NCBI RefSeq assembly: GCF_003716875.1
Contig: NZ_CP033078.1
Coordinates: 806,001-870,000 of the forward strand
Direction: 5' to 3'
DNA from: Vibrio zhugei
GTDB taxonomy: Bacteria; Pseudomonadota; Gammaproteobacteria; Enterobacterales; Vibrionaceae
DNA: 64,000 bases
Part shown: piece by piece, positions 49,079 through 59,015 of the stretch
Numbering within the stretch: the first letter of the stretch is position 1
Layout of the letters: every line of letters starts with the position of its first letter
The notes under the pieces: generated by a model
Seen by the model: only the letters and a program-made list of their open reading frames with translations
Databases searched by the model: none
Told to the model about the DNA's origin: nothing
Program-made: the position numbers and the translations under genes

Positions 49079-49570
49079 ATGGCAGACGAAGACGCGCCGA
49101 AAAAAGGCAAAAGCAAACTACTGATTATCATTATTGCCGTTGTGGTGTTGCTCTTAGGGGGCGGTGGTGCTGCATTTTTCCTCATGGGCGGCGATGATTC
49201 TGATGCTCAGGCTGAAAAGAGTGAGCAGCAAGCCGCCCAAAAACCGCAGATGCCGGTTTCTTATGTTAATTTAGCGGAGCCTTTCGTCTTTAATGTCAGT
49301 GGTGATTCACGTAGCCGTATGGTGCAAATTAAAGTGCAATTGATGGTGAGGGGCGCGGAAAATGAAAATTTAGCGCGCTATCATTCGCCTCTCATTGAAA
49401 GCACATTATTGTCGACGTTTGCTGCCGCCAAGTTAGAACAACTGCGCAGCCCGACTGGACGCGTTGAATTACGGAAACGGGCGACCGATGACATCAAAAC
49501 GGCACTTGGTAAGGCCGTAGGGTCTCCGGTGATTGAACGTGTGTTATTTACCGATTTTGTAATGCAATAG
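49079..49570 (+). CDS. fliL: Flagellar basal body-associated protein FliL
   Basis: 163 residues: a cytoplasmic Lys-rich start, one TM helix (LLIIIIAVVVLLLGGGGAAFFLM), and a periplasmic stomatin-like domain ending FTDFVMQ. It supports stators under load. fliM starts 7 bp downstream. Confidence 0.95.
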   Translation: MADEDAPKKGKSKLLIIIIAVVVLLLGGGGAAFFLMGGDDSDAQAEKSEQQAAQKPQMPVSYVNLAEPFVFNVSGDSRSRMVQIKVQLMVRGAENENLARYHSPLIESTLLSTFAAAKLEQLRSPTGRVELRKRATDDIKTALGKAVGSPVIERVLFTDFVMQ

Positions 49571-49577
49571 GTGAGAT

Positions 49578-50663
49578 GTGACGGATCTATTAAGCCAAGA
49601 CGAAATTGATGCGCTATTACACGGTGTTGATGGCGTAGATGATGAAGAGGATGATCACGACTCGCAGTCGCAAGCGGAGTCGATGTCCTTTGATTTCTCG
49701 TCACAAGACCGCATTGTTCGTGGGCGAATGCCGACTCTCGAACTTATTAATGAACGGTTTGCGCGTCATTTACGCATCAGCTTATTTAATATGCTGCGCA
49801 AAACCGCAGAGGTGTCGATCAACGGCGTGCAAATGATGAAGTTTGGCGAATATCAAAACACGCTATATGTCCCGACCAGTTTGAATATGGTGCGTTTTCG
49901 ACCGTTAAAAGGGACGGCGTTGGTCACGATGGAAGCTCGTCTCGTCTTCATTTTGGTAGAAAACTTTTTTGGCGGTGATGGACGCTACCATGCCCGGATT
50001 GAGGGGCGTGAGTTTACTCCGACAGAGCGGCGCGTGATCCAATTATTGCTGAAAATTGTCTTTGGTGATTATAAAGAGGCATGGTCACCCGTGATGGGGG
50101 TTGAGTTCGAATATTTGGATTCGGAAGTGAACCCAAGTATGGCGAATATTGTCAGCCCAACGGAAATGATCGTGGTGAGTTCCTTTCATATTGAAGTGGA
50201 TGGCGGCGGTGGCGACTTCCATGTCGTGATGCCGTATTCCATGGTTGAGCCTATCCGTGAATTGCTTGATGCTGGTGTGCAGTCCGATAAAATGGAAACC
50301 GATGTACGCTGGAGCTCGGCATTACGTGATGAGATTATGGATGTTCCGGTGAACTTTCGAGTGAACTTATTAGAAAAAGACATTGCCTTACGCGATCTCA
50401 TGGAACTGCAGCCGGGCGATGTGATCCCCATCGACATGCCAGAACATGCGACCATGTTTGTAGAAGAATTGCCGACCTATCGAGTGAAGATGGGGCGATC
50501 CAATGACAAATTAGCCGTACAGATTTCTGAGAAGATTCGTCGCCCGGATGTGGTTAAAACGGATCTGGCATTTTTAAGTAAAGACATTATGGCTGAACTT
50601 GAGGATGAAGAGCACGACAATGAAAGTGGCAATGAACAACAACACTTTTCTGGTTTAGATTAA
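49578..50663 (+). CDS. fliM: Flagellar motor switch protein FliM
   Basis: 361 residues, GTG start with an AGGTGAG site. N-terminal CheY-binding motif LLSQDEIDALLHGVD, a middle CheC-like domain and a C-terminal SpoA domain (ELQPGDVIPIDMPEHATMFVEELPTYRVKMGR). C-ring component. Confidence 0.97.
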   Translation: MTDLLSQDEIDALLHGVDGVDDEEDDHDSQSQAESMSFDFSSQDRIVRGRMPTLELINERFARHLRISLFNMLRKTAEVSINGVQMMKFGEYQNTLYVPTSLNMVRFRPLKGTALVTMEARLVFILVENFFGGDGRYHARIEGREFTPTERRVIQLLLKIVFGDYKEAWSPVMGVEFEYLDSEVNPSMANIVSPTEMIVVSSFHIEVDGGGGDFHVVMPYSMVEPIRELLDAGVQSDKMETDVRWSSALRDEIMDVPVNFRVNLLEKDIALRDLMELQPGDVIPIDMPEHATMFVEELPTYRVKMGRSNDKLAVQISEKIRRPDVVKTDLAFLSKDIMAELEDEEHDNESGNEQQHFSGLD

Positions 50664-50680
50664 GACAAAGGTAGCAAGAG

Positions 50681-51091
50681 ATGGCAAAGAGCGAAGACGA
50701 AAAGCTGGCGGATGAGTGGGCAGCGGCTCTCGGTGAAGATCCCAGTGCGCCTGAAATCGACGTAGACGAGGTGCTAGCAGCGCCGTTAGACGATTTAAAA
50801 GATACCTCATCGCCGATCAGTGATGATGAGCGCCGTAAGTTAGACTCGATTATGGACATTCCGGTGACCATTTCGATGGAAGTTGGGCGTTCGAAGATCA
50901 GTATCCGTAACTTATTACAATTAAACCAAGGTTCGGTGGTCGAGCTTGACCGTATTGCCGGTGAGGCCTTAGATGTCATGGTAAATGGTACGTTGATCGC
51001 GCACGGTGAAGTGGTGGTGGTCAACGATAAGTTTGGTATTCGTTTAACCGATGTTATCAGTCAAACTGAACGTATTAAGAAATTGAGATAG
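50681..51091 (+). CDS. fliN: Flagellar motor switch protein FliN
   Basis: 136 residues. An acidic N-terminal region (about 1-50) is followed by the SpoA domain MDIPVTISMEVGRSKISIRNLLQLNQGSVVELDR...GEVVVVNDKFGIRLTDV. Base of the C-ring and dock for FliH. The stop touches the fliO start. Confidence 0.97.
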   Translation: MAKSEDEKLADEWAAALGEDPSAPEIDVDEVLAAPLDDLKDTSSPISDDERRKLDSIMDIPVTISMEVGRSKISIRNLLQLNQGSVVELDRIAGEALDVMVNGTLIAHGEVVVVNDKFGIRLTDVISQTERIKKLR

Positions 51092-51093
51092 TG

Positions 51094-51489
51094 ATGAAAA
51101 AACGCATAAGCTTGTTGCTTATTCCAGTACCGGCTTGGGCAGACACGGCTCAAGCCGGTCAATTCGATATGGCGACAGGGATTGGCTCACTTCTGTTTGT
51201 CTTAGCGTTGATCGTTTTTTTGGGGTGGCTTCTTAAGCGTATGCGTATTCCAACCATGGGACAGCAGAAAGGTCTACGTATTGTGCGTCAGATTCCGGTG
51301 GGGACAAAAGAGCGCATTATGATCATTGAAGCGGGAGGCGAACAGTTTCTTGTGGGGTCGACGACCCAATCCATTCAATTGATCTCTAAATTGGAACAGC
51401 CACTAACGGAAGAAGAGGCGGTGATGACCCCTTTTGCCCAACAATTCACTCGGTTACTGAAAAAGCATGACAATACGACTTCAAAATAA
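51094..51489 (+). CDS. fliO: Flagellar biosynthesis protein FliO
   Basis: 131 residues from the ATG at 51094; a GTG three bases earlier overlaps the fliN stop. A cleavable-looking N-terminus is followed by one TM helix ([20 protein letters not shown]) and a small cytoplasmic domain ([25 protein letters not shown]). Transient assembly factor for FliP. It overlaps fliP by 23 bases. Confidence 0.92.
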   Translation: MKKRISLLLIPVPAWADTAQAGQFDMATGIGSLLFVLALIVFLGWLLKRMRIPTMGQQKGLRIVRQIPVGTKERIMIIEAGGEQFLVGSTTQSIQLISKLEQPLTEEEAVMTPFAQQFTRLLKKHDNTTSK

Positions 51490-52339
51490 ACACGGACGTT
51501 GGCCGATGACGATGCTTATGAGTCTGCTGTTAGGCATGATGTTGGCGATGATGCCAGTATTATCGCATGCCCAGCAAGAAGATGGAGCATCGAGCCGTCA
51601 AACCTACAGTGTCGATACCTCATCTGGCGGCAGCTCTCGGTCTATGTCGATCACCAATGGCAGTGGTGGTATTCCTGCGGTGACTATGCATACCAATCCT
51701 GATGGTAGCCAAGATTACTCGATTAAGTTGCAAGTATTAGCGCTGATGACGTTGCTCGGCTTTTTGCCGGCCATTGTCATTTTGATGACGTCATTTACTC
51801 GTATCGTCGTGGTGATGTCGATATTACGACAAGCGATGGGGCTGCAACAAACACCATCGAACCAAGTGATCATCGGCATCTCTTTGTTTCTGACGTTTTT
51901 TATTATGTCCCCCGTGTTTAATAAGATTAACGACACCGCTTTGCAGCCCTATTTAAATGAAAAAATTAATGCGCGTCAGGCGTTTGATTTGGCAGAGCAG
52001 CCGATGAAATCGTTTATGCTAAAGCAAACGCGCATAAAAGATTTAGAAACGTTCGTGAATATTGCTGGGGCAAAAGTCGATGACCCACAAGATGTCTCGA
52101 TGGCGATTTTAATTCCAGCCTTTATTACGTCTGAGCTAAAAACAGCGTTCCAAATTGGTTTCATGTTGTTTTTACCTTTTTTGATCATCGATTTAGTGGT
52201 CGCATCGGTCTTGATGGCAATGGGTATGATGATGTTATCCCCCATGATTGTCTCGTTACCGTTTAAACTTATGTTGTTTGTGCTTGTGGATGGATGGAAT
52301 TTAATTCTCTCGACCTTAGCTGGCAGCTTTGTGATGTGA
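51467..52339 (+). CDS. fliP: Flagellar export gate protein FliP
   Basis: 290 residues. A signal-peptide-like N-terminus ([21 protein letters not shown]) is followed by helices with [30 protein letters not shown] and a C-terminal [30 protein letters not shown]. An alternative start is ATG 51506, which would avoid most of the fliO overlap. It forms the export channel with FliQ and FliR. Confidence 0.96.
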   Translation: MTIRLQNKHGRWPMTMLMSLLLGMMLAMMPVLSHAQQEDGASSRQTYSVDTSSGGSSRSMSITNGSGGIPAVTMHTNPDGSQDYSIKLQVLALMTLLGFLPAIVILMTSFTRIVVVMSILRQAMGLQQTPSNQVIIGISLFLTFFIMSPVFNKINDTALQPYLNEKINARQAFDLAEQPMKSFMLKQTRIKDLETFVNIAGAKVDDPQDVSMAILIPAFITSELKTAFQIGFMLFLPFLIIDLVVASVLMAMGMMMLSPMIVSLPFKLMLFVLVDGWNLILSTLAGSFVM

Positions 52340-52353
52340 TTTAAGGAGACGCA

Positions 52354-52623
52354 ATGACACCTGAAATGTTCGTTGAACTCTTTCGTCAGGCCTTATGGAT
52401 GGTGCTGATGATGGTGTGTGCGATCGTCGTACCCAGCCTATTAATCGGCTTAGTGGTTGCGGTCTTCCAAGCGGCGACCTCCATCAATGAACAAACCTTA
52501 AGCTTTCTCCCCCGCTTGATTGTGACGCTGCTGGCATTGATGTTTTTTGGACACTGGATGACCCAAACCATGATGGAATTTTTCTATGCCATGATTGACC
52601 GGTTACCGGATGTCTTACATTAG
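52354..52623 (+). CDS. fliQ: Flagellar export gate protein FliQ
   Basis: 89 residues with two TM helices (ALWMVLMMVCAIVVPSLLIGLVVAVFQA and LIVTLLALMFFGHWM) around the conserved FQAATSINEQTLSFLPR loop. AAGGAG precedes the ATG. Gate subunit between fliP and fliR. Confidence 0.96.
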   Translation: MTPEMFVELFRQALWMVLMMVCAIVVPSLLIGLVVAVFQAATSINEQTLSFLPRLIVTLLALMFFGHWMTQTMMEFFYAMIDRLPDVLH

Positions 52624-52631
52624 GATGCCCC

Positions 52632-53414
52632 ATGGTTTTTGATGAAAATACCATCATTAATGTTATCGCGAACTATTTTTGGCCGTTTACGCGCATATCG
52701 GCCATGTTAATGGTCATGACGGTCACTGGGGCTCGTTTTGTCTCACCGCGCATCCGCCTTTACTTATCTTTGGCTATCACCTTAGCGGTGATGCCAGCGA
52801 TCCCACAAGTGCCTCAGTCGATTGAAGTGGTATCATTACGCGGTTTCATGATCACGTTTCAGCAGATAGTGATTGGTGTGAGCATGGGCATGGTCACTCA
52901 GTTTGTGATACAAACCTTTGTTCTACTTGGGCAAATTATTGGGATGCAATCGAGTTTGGGGTTTGCCTCGATGGTTGACCCCGCCAATGGTCAAAGCACG
53001 CCTTTGCTCGGTCAGTTGTTCATGTTTCTGTCGACGCTATTTTTCTTGGTCAGTGATGGTCATCTTGAAATGATTCATCTGGTGGTCATCAGCTTTAAAA
53101 CGTTACCGATCGGCGATGGCTCATTGAGTGTGGTTGATTTTCGTGAAATGGCTCAGTGGCTTGGTTATATTTTCCAAGTTGGCTTACGTATGTCGTTGGC
53201 GGCGGTCGTTGCACTGCTGACGATCAATTTATCGTTTGGTGTCATGACACGCGCGGCTCCGCAGTTAAATATTTTCTCTTTAGGCTTTTCTTTTGCGCTA
53301 TTAGTCGGTCTATTACTGTGCTGGTATTTAGTTGGCGGGCTATATCATCAATATGAAGTATACTGGCAACAGGGCGAAGCACAATTGTGCCGTTTAATAC
53401 GCGCGAGTTGCTAA
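52632..53414 (+). CDS. fliR: Flagellar export gate protein FliR
   Basis: A 260-residue, six-helix membrane protein (YFWPFTRISAMLMVMTVTGARFVSPR; GFASMVDPANGQSTPLLGQLFMFLSTLFFLV; RAAPQLNIFSLGFSFALLVGLLLC). It completes the FliPQR gate. flhB follows 14 bp downstream. Confidence 0.96.
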   Translation: MVFDENTIINVIANYFWPFTRISAMLMVMTVTGARFVSPRIRLYLSLAITLAVMPAIPQVPQSIEVVSLRGFMITFQQIVIGVSMGMVTQFVIQTFVLLGQIIGMQSSLGFASMVDPANGQSTPLLGQLFMFLSTLFFLVSDGHLEMIHLVVISFKTLPIGDGSLSVVDFREMAQWLGYIFQVGLRMSLAAVVALLTINLSFGVMTRAAPQLNIFSLGFSFALLVGLLLCWYLVGGLYHQYEVYWQQGEAQLCRLIRASC

Positions 53415-53428
53415 TCTAGGAGGCGGAG

Positions 53429-54559
53429 TTGGCAGAATCCGACGGTCAAGAAAGAACCGAAGACGCCACCCCCCGAAGGCAGGAGCAAGCCAAAGAAAAG
53501 GGCCAGGTTGCCCGTTCTAAAGAGCTTGCCTCAGTATCGGTGTTGGTGGTGGGAGCCGTATCGCTAATGTGGTTTGGACAGACATTAGCGCAAGGGTTAT
53601 TTAATACGATGAAACGAATGTTTTCGTTAAGTCGTAATGAAATCTTCGATCTTGATAAATTATTTCAAATCGCGGAAGGGACGATCACCCATCTGTTTTT
53701 CCCCGTATTCCTAGTACTGTTGACCCTATTCATTGCTGCACTCATTGGTGCTTCCGCTTTAGGAGGGATCAGCTTTTCTGCCGAAGCAGCGCGACCTAAG
53801 TTGTCCAAAATGAGCCCACTGGCTGGGATTAAGCGTATGTTCGGCGTACAAAGCTTAGTCGAGCTCGTTAAATCCATTCTCAAAGTCTCGTTAGTCGCTG
53901 GGATGGCTTTTTTTCTTATCGTGCGTTCCAAAGACGATTTATTCCAATTACCGTTTGATGTCTTCCCGCAAAATATCTTTCATGCTCTCGATATATTGAT
54001 GAATTTTGTGTTGCTGATCAGTTGTTCGTTGCTCGTGGTGGTGGCGATCGATATTCCATTTCAGATTTGGCAGCATGCCAATCAGTTGAAAATGACCAAG
54101 CAAGAAGTCAAAGATGAGCATAAAGATACCGAAGGTAAGCCGGAGGTAAAAGGTCGTATTCGTATGTTGCAACGTGAGGCGGCGCAGCGAAGAATGATGT
54201 CGGATGTGCCTCAAGCCGATGTGATTGTCACCAACCCTGAGCATTTTTCTATCGCGTTGCGGTATAAGCAAGACTCGGATAAAGCGCCGATAGTCGTAGC
54301 GAAAGGGGTCGATCATATGGCCATGAAAATTCGAGAAGTGGCTCGCGAGCATGACATTACCATCGTGGCGGCGCCACCGTTAGCGCGGGCGCTGTATCAT
54401 ACGACCGAGCTGGAGCAAGAAATTCCTGATGATTTGTTTATTGCAGTCGCTCAGGTATTGGCCTATGTCTTTCAGCTTAAGCAATATCGGCGCCGCGGTG
54501 GCCAGCGCCCTAAGCTCAACGAAGACAATATGCCGATTCCACCAGACATGCGTTACTAA
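53429..54559 (+). CDS. flhB: Flagellar export switch protein FlhB
   Basis: 376 residues, TTG start supported by a strong AGGAGG site 6 bases before it. Four TM helices come first, then the cytoplasmic FlhBC domain. The autocleavage site reads Asn269-Pro270-Glu271-His272, where NPTH is the textbook form. It controls the switch from rod/hook to filament export together with FliK. Last gene of the fliK operon in this window; it converges on smrB. Confidence 0.95.
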   Translation: MAESDGQERTEDATPRRQEQAKEKGQVARSKELASVSVLVVGAVSLMWFGQTLAQGLFNTMKRMFSLSRNEIFDLDKLFQIAEGTITHLFFPVFLVLLTLFIAALIGASALGGISFSAEAARPKLSKMSPLAGIKRMFGVQSLVELVKSILKVSLVAGMAFFLIVRSKDDLFQLPFDVFPQNIFHALDILMNFVLLISCSLLVVVAIDIPFQIWQHANQLKMTKQEVKDEHKDTEGKPEVKGRIRMLQREAAQRRMMSDVPQADVIVTNPEHFSIALRYKQDSDKAPIVVAKGVDHMAMKIREVAREHDITIVAAPPLARALYHTTELEQEIPDDLFIAVAQVLAYVFQLKQYRRRGGQRPKLNEDNMPIPPDMRY

Positions 54560-54564
54560 GTGAT

Positions 54565-55119
54565 CTATTTATCCGGCACGTTCAGCAGGACCAATAACGC
54601 ACCATGCCCACCAAATTCAAGCGGCGCTTGGTGAAAAGCCATTACGTCGGGGTGTTGTGCGAGCCATAGTGGTACTTTTTGTTTGAGAATGTGCTTACCG
54701 ATACCATGCTGCACACACGCGCAAATTTCCCCTTGTTTAATACAATAGGCAATCATGGCACCTAATTCACGCTTAGCTTGATCTTGGGTCACGCCATGTA
54801 AGTCCAGAAAAACATCCGGTGCATACACCCCGCGGCGTAACTTTTTCACTTCGTATTTCGACACATCCGCTCGTGCATAACGCATGGGACCGTCCGTATT
54901 GAGCATGGGCGTGAACTCATCGGAAAAGTAGAAGTCGTTATCTGTGGCTTCACGAGCTTGCCGACGAATTTCTTTCTGTTTTTGGTTTCTTATTGGTTGC
55001 TGGATTATGGTATCCTGATGAAACTTTTTTACGCCTTTTACTGCGTCCCGAAAGAGAGCGAAATCGTCATCGGCAAAAACCTCATTTGGATCCTTTCCGT
55101 CGGTGTCTTTTTTGTTCAT
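54565..55119 (-). CDS. smrB: Ribosome rescue endonuclease SmrB
   Basis: 184 residues from the ATG at 55119. The C-terminal Smr domain has DLHGVTQDQAKRELGAMI (catalytic DLHG) and VQHGIGKHILKQKVPLWL (HGxG). SmrB cleaves mRNA between collided ribosomes. It is divergent from prmB, the usual arrangement in gammaproteobacteria. Confidence 0.93.
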   Translation of the reverse strand: MNKKDTDGKDPNEVFADDDFALFRDAVKGVKKFHQDTIIQQPIRNQKQKEIRRQAREATDNDFYFSDEFTPMLNTDGPMRYARADVSKYEVKKLRRGVYAPDVFLDLHGVTQDQAKRELGAMIAYCIKQGEICACVQHGIGKHILKQKVPLWLAQHPDVMAFHQAPLEFGGHGALLVLLNVPDK

Positions 55120-55181
55120 AAGGGAAGTTAAACTTATATTAATCATAACTGGCAGTATTGTAGCGCTTTTTGGAGGCAAAT

Positions 55182-56114
55182 TTGGATAAGATTTTCGTTG
55201 ATGAGGCGGTTTCTGAACTGTATACGCTTCAGGATATGATTCGCTGGACGGTCAGCCGCTTTAATGCAGCTCACTTATTTTATGGTCACGGTACAGATAA
55301 TGCGTGGGATGAAGCGGTTCAACTGATTTTACCGACACTGTACTTGCCGATTGATGTGCCTCCGCATGTATTGAATTCACGTTTGACCAGTAGTGAGCGT
55401 CTTCGCGTGGTAGACCGGGTCATTCGGCGCATTAATGAACATACGCCCGTTGCGTATTTGACCAACAAAGCGTGGTTCTGTGGTTTAGAATTCTTTGTGG
55501 ATGAACGTGTTCTTGTACCGCGCTCTCCCATTGGTGAGTTGATTCAAAACCAATTTCAGCCTTGGCTAGTGGAAACGCCTGAGCGCGTACTGGATTTGTG
55601 TACGGGCAGTGGATGTATTGCGATTGCCTGTGCCTATGCATTCCCAGATGCGGAAGTTGATGCTGTCGATATTTCGGTTGATGCGCTGCAAGTGGCAGAG
55701 CAAAACATTCAGGAACACGGTCTAGAGCAGCAAGTCATTCCGGTTCGTTCGGATTTATTACGCGATGTACCAGAAGTTCAATATGACTTGATCGTATCTA
55801 ATCCGCCGTATGTTGATGCGGAAGATATGGACAGCTTGCCCGATGAATTCCGTCATGAACCGGAACTGGGGTTAGCCGCGGGGACGGATGGTTTGAAGCT
55901 GGTACGCCGAATTTTAGCGAATGCGCCGAAATACCTGACAGAAAAAGGGATTTTGATTTGTGAAGTCGGAAACTCTATGGTTCACCTGATGGATCAATAT
56001 CCGCATATTCCTTTTACTTGGATCGAGTTTGAAAATGGTGGGCATGGTGTCTTTATGTTGACACGAGAGCAACTGGTTGAGTGTGCTGATGAGTTTTCAT
56101 TATACCTTGACTAA
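55182..56114 (+). CDS. prmB: Ribosomal protein L3 N5-glutamine methyltransferase
   Basis: 310 residues from a TTG at 55182, chosen because GGAGG lies 6 bases upstream and the resulting start [10 protein letters not shown] matches relatives. SAM-binding [18 protein letters not shown] and the NPPY motif (VSNPPYVD) are clear. It methylates Gln of ribosomal protein L3. A terminator follows before aroC. Confidence 0.94.
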   Translation: MDKIFVDEAVSELYTLQDMIRWTVSRFNAAHLFYGHGTDNAWDEAVQLILPTLYLPIDVPPHVLNSRLTSSERLRVVDRVIRRINEHTPVAYLTNKAWFCGLEFFVDERVLVPRSPIGELIQNQFQPWLVETPERVLDLCTGSGCIAIACAYAFPDAEVDAVDISVDALQVAEQNIQEHGLEQQVIPVRSDLLRDVPEVQYDLIVSNPPYVDAEDMDSLPDEFRHEPELGLAAGTDGLKLVRRILANAPKYLTEKGILICEVGNSMVHLMDQYPHIPFTWIEFENGGHGVFMLTREQLVECADEFSLYLD

Positions 56115-56134
56115 AGCCCGATGAGCTTTGCGAC

Positions 56135-56161
56135 AACGCCAGTCAATGACTGGCGTTTTTT
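56135..56161 (+). terminator. Terminator after prmB
   Basis: ACGCCAGT/ACTGGCGT stem with a short loop, followed by T6. Confidence 0.85.
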
Positions 56162-56293
56162 GTTTCTGCCGTCAGGGGCTCACGTGAATTAGGGCTTTAC
56201 ATCAAATCGTAATAACGCCACTATTGATTTACGAATAATAGAGTAATGCGGCTTATTGGTTTTGACTGATAAGTGCTAATGATCGAGGAACGC

Positions 56294-57379
56294 ATGGCAG
56301 GAAACAGTATCGGACAACATTTTCGAGTGACGACATTCGGAGAAAGTCACGGTATCGCACTAGGATGTATCGTAGATGGGTGTCCTCCAGGTTTGGCATT
56401 AAGTGAAGCGGATTTACAACGAGATTTGGATCGCCGTCGTCCAGGAACATCACGTTATACGACCCAGCGCCGAGAACCGGATGAAGTAAAAATCTTATCA
56501 GGGGTGTTTGAAGGACAAACGACGGGCACATCCATTGGTTTGCTGATCGAAAATACGGATCAGCGCTCTAAAGATTATTCTGATATCAAAGATAAATTCC
56601 GTCCGGGGCATGCTGACTATACCTATCACCAAAAATATGGTGTCCGTGATTATCGTGGGGGTGGCCGTTCTTCAGCCCGAGAAACCGCAATGCGAGTCGC
56701 TGCTGGCGCGGTTGCCAAGAAATATTTGCAGCAAGAGTTTGGTATTGAAGTCCGCGCTTACCTTTCCCAAATGGGCGATGTGTCGATCGATAAGGTGGAT
56801 TGGAGCGAAATTGAAAATAATGCGTTCTTCTGCCCTGACGTTGATAAAGTACCAGAGTTTGATGCATTAATCCGAGATCTTAAAAAGCAAGGTGACTCGA
56901 TTGGTGCGAAGATTCAAGTGGTTGCGACTCAAGTGCCTGTAGGCCTTGGCGAACCTGTCTTTGATCGTCTGGATGCCGATATTGCGCATGCATTAATGAG
57001 TATTAATGCGGTGAAAGGTGTGGAAATTGGTGACGGTTTTGCGGTGGTCTCTCAAAAAGGCAGTGAGCACCGTGATATTTTGACCCCTGAAGGGTTCAAC
57101 AGCAATCATGCGGGAGGTGTCCTAGGTGGCATTTCTAGTGGCCAAGACATCGTGGCAAATATTGCGCTGAAACCCACATCGAGTATCACCATTCCGGGTG
57201 AAACGATTAACAAAGAGGGCGAGTCGACCGAGCTTATCACTAAAGGTCGTCATGATCCGTGTGTCGGTATTCGTGCGGTTCCCATTGCGGAGGCGATGTT
57301 AGCCATCGTATTAATGGATCATCTATTGCGCCATCGTGGTCAAAATAGTGGCGTCCAGTCTGCCACACCACAGATATAA
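56294..57379 (+). CDS. aroC: Chorismate synthase
   Basis: 361 residues from the ATG at 56294 (GAGGAA site). Signature [32 protein letters not shown] and [21 protein letters not shown] are present. It converts EPSP to chorismate, the last shikimate step, using reduced FMN. The upstream in-frame ATG at 56273 is not needed. Confidence 0.97.
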   Translation: MAGNSIGQHFRVTTFGESHGIALGCIVDGCPPGLALSEADLQRDLDRRRPGTSRYTTQRREPDEVKILSGVFEGQTTGTSIGLLIENTDQRSKDYSDIKDKFRPGHADYTYHQKYGVRDYRGGGRSSARETAMRVAAGAVAKKYLQQEFGIEVRAYLSQMGDVSIDKVDWSEIENNAFFCPDVDKVPEFDALIRDLKKQGDSIGAKIQVVATQVPVGLGEPVFDRLDADIAHALMSINAVKGVEIGDGFAVVSQKGSEHRDILTPEGFNSNHAGGVLGGISSGQDIVANIALKPTSSITIPGETINKEGESTELITKGRHDPCVGIRAVPIAEAMLAIVLMDHLLRHRGQNSGVQSATPQI

Positions 57380-57398
57380 CTGCTCGGAATCAATCGAG

Positions 57399-57423
57399 AG
57401 GCGTCGCATTGCGGCGTCTTTTT
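57399..57423 (+). terminator. Terminator after aroC
   Basis: AGGCGTCGC/GCGGCGTCT, 9 bp with two G-T wobbles and a 3-base loop, followed by T5. Confidence 0.78.
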
Positions 57424-57498
57424 GTTTTCCCTTTACCTCTGCGTAAAAATCTGGACAATGCACGTGTCTAATCGAGATATAACCTCAACCGTAAACCT

Positions 57499-58029
57499 AT
57501 GACCCATCAAATCACAGACTTAATTCGTCTTTTTAATGAGACGTTTATGGCTGAATATCAGACGCAGTTAGTCAAAGGAGAAGATGAACCGATTTATCTC
57601 CCTGCGGATGAGAACGAGCCGTATCATCGTATTATCTTTGCTCATGGTTTTTATGCCTCTGCATTACATGAAATTTCTCACTGGCTTGTCGCTGGACCTG
57701 AACGACGCTTGTTAGAGGACTTTGGTTATTGGTATGAGCCGGACGGGCGAACCGCAGACGTTCAAGCGAAATTTGAAGCCGTCGAGGTGCGTCCTCAAGC
57801 CTATGAGTGGATTCTCTCGATGAGTGCTGGCTTTGCTTTCTCCGTCAGTTGTGACAACTTAAATGGTGAGTGTGAGCCTGACAGAGTGCAATTTATGCAG
57901 CGTGTGCATCGTGAAGTCTTGAATATTCTTGAGGTTGGTTTGCCACCTCGCGTAGCCGCGTTATCACATGCTTTACGGGTATTTTATCAAACGCCACCAC
58001 TGCACGCTGAGCAATTTATAGTGAAATAA
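57499..58029 (+). CDS. epmC: Elongation factor P hydroxylase EpmC
   Basis: 176 residues (YfcM family). The HEISHW motif in FYASALHEISHWLVAGPERR is the metal-binding site. It hydroxylates the beta-lysylated Lys of EF-P in the last modification step. It is followed 10 bp later by yfcL, the usual pair downstream of aroC. Confidence 0.94.
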   Translation: MTHQITDLIRLFNETFMAEYQTQLVKGEDEPIYLPADENEPYHRIIFAHGFYASALHEISHWLVAGPERRLLEDFGYWYEPDGRTADVQAKFEAVEVRPQAYEWILSMSAGFAFSVSCDNLNGECEPDRVQFMQRVHREVLNILEVGLPPRVAALSHALRVFYQTPPLHAEQFIVK

Positions 58030-58039
58030 TGAGAACGAG

Positions 58040-58306
58040 ATGATTATTGAATTTGAAGAAAAAATGTTGAATATGATCGACGAGCTTTACGCTACGGCAA
58101 CCGAGGATGAACTGTTTGCTGGAGGGTACTTGCGTGGCCATATATCTTTGTCTGCGGCCGATTGCGAAGAACAAGGTATCACGGATGTTGAGGTACTTAA
58201 ACGTCGCATTGAAGCGAGTCTGCATGACACACGTTCTGAGCTAACCCCGAAAGATCAGGCTATCGTTGAACGCGTTTGGCACAACTTATTAGCGCGTACC
58301 GCATAA
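58040..58306 (+). CDS. yfcL: YfcL family protein
   Basis: An 88-residue acidic, helical protein of unknown function. DELFAGGYLRGHISLSAADCEEQG is the conserved YfcL segment. Co-transcribed with epmC. Confidence 0.9.
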   Translation: MIIEFEEKMLNMIDELYATATEDELFAGGYLRGHISLSAADCEEQGITDVEVLKRRIEASLHDTRSELTPKDQAIVERVWHNLLARTA

Positions 58307-58403
58307 GTAAAGTCTTTCCTTCGTGCTATTTGTGGCGGTTCCTTGTGGGTGACAGGGAGAGTGCTACAGTATAAGGACGAGTTCACCGACATGAGGGTAG
58401 AAA

Positions 58404-58931
58404 ATGAAAGTGATTGCTTATGGAGCAAGTACGAGCTCACGATCAATTAATAAAGCACTGGCGACATATGCGGCCAATCAGATTGAAGGGGCTGATGTAA
58501 CCGTGCTCGATCTCAATGATTATCCTGTGCCCATGTTCAGTGAGGACAAAGAACGGGAAATCGGTCATGCAGAGGGGGCTCAGGCATTTCTGGATGACAT
58601 TGCCAGTGCAGAGGCGTTAGTGATTTCTTTTGCGGAGCATAATGGGCATTATCCCGCAGCGTATAAGAATTTATTTGATTGGGCGACACGGATTGATAAT
58701 CAGGTGTTTCGTAATATTCCTGCCATCTACTTGGCGACCTCTCCTGGTCAGGGTGGGGCTCAGTCATCATTATCGGCCGCGGTCACGTCTGCGCCGTTTT
58801 TTGCCGGTAACGTAGTGGGGTCATTATCCGTCCCGAGTTTTTATGACAACTTTGATCTGGAGAAAGGGCAAATGATTAACCCTGAACTGGACAAAGAAGT
58901 GAAAGCGGTGGTGAACAAACTCAAAGCATAG
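58404..58931 (+). CDS. NADPH-dependent FMN reductase-family protein
   Basis: 175 residues with a flavodoxin-like fold: N-terminal VIAYGASTSSRSINKALATYA binds the FMN phosphate, and FAEHNGHYPAAYKNLFDW and LATSPGQGGA are the other flavin loops. Probably a quinone, azo or flavin reductase; the substrate cannot be told. A GAGGG site precedes the ATG. Confidence 0.9.
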   Translation: MKVIAYGASTSSRSINKALATYAANQIEGADVTVLDLNDYPVPMFSEDKEREIGHAEGAQAFLDDIASAEALVISFAEHNGHYPAAYKNLFDWATRIDNQVFRNIPAIYLATSPGQGGAQSSLSAAVTSAPFFAGNVVGSLSVPSFYDNFDLEKGQMINPELDKEVKAVVNKLKA

Positions 58932-58961
58932 TAAGCGCACCAAACGTGGTTTGTCTGAGAC

Positions 58962-58998
58962 AAAATAGCCCCGACCGAATGAGGTCGGGGCTATTTTT
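58962..58998. terminator. Bidirectional terminator between the FMN reductase gene and mnmC
   Basis: AAAATAGCCCCGACC pairs with GGTCGGGGCTATTTT around a 6-base loop; T-tracts on both strands. Serves both convergent genes. Confidence 0.9.
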
Positions 58999-59015
58999 TG
59001 CCGTTGGTGAGGTTG

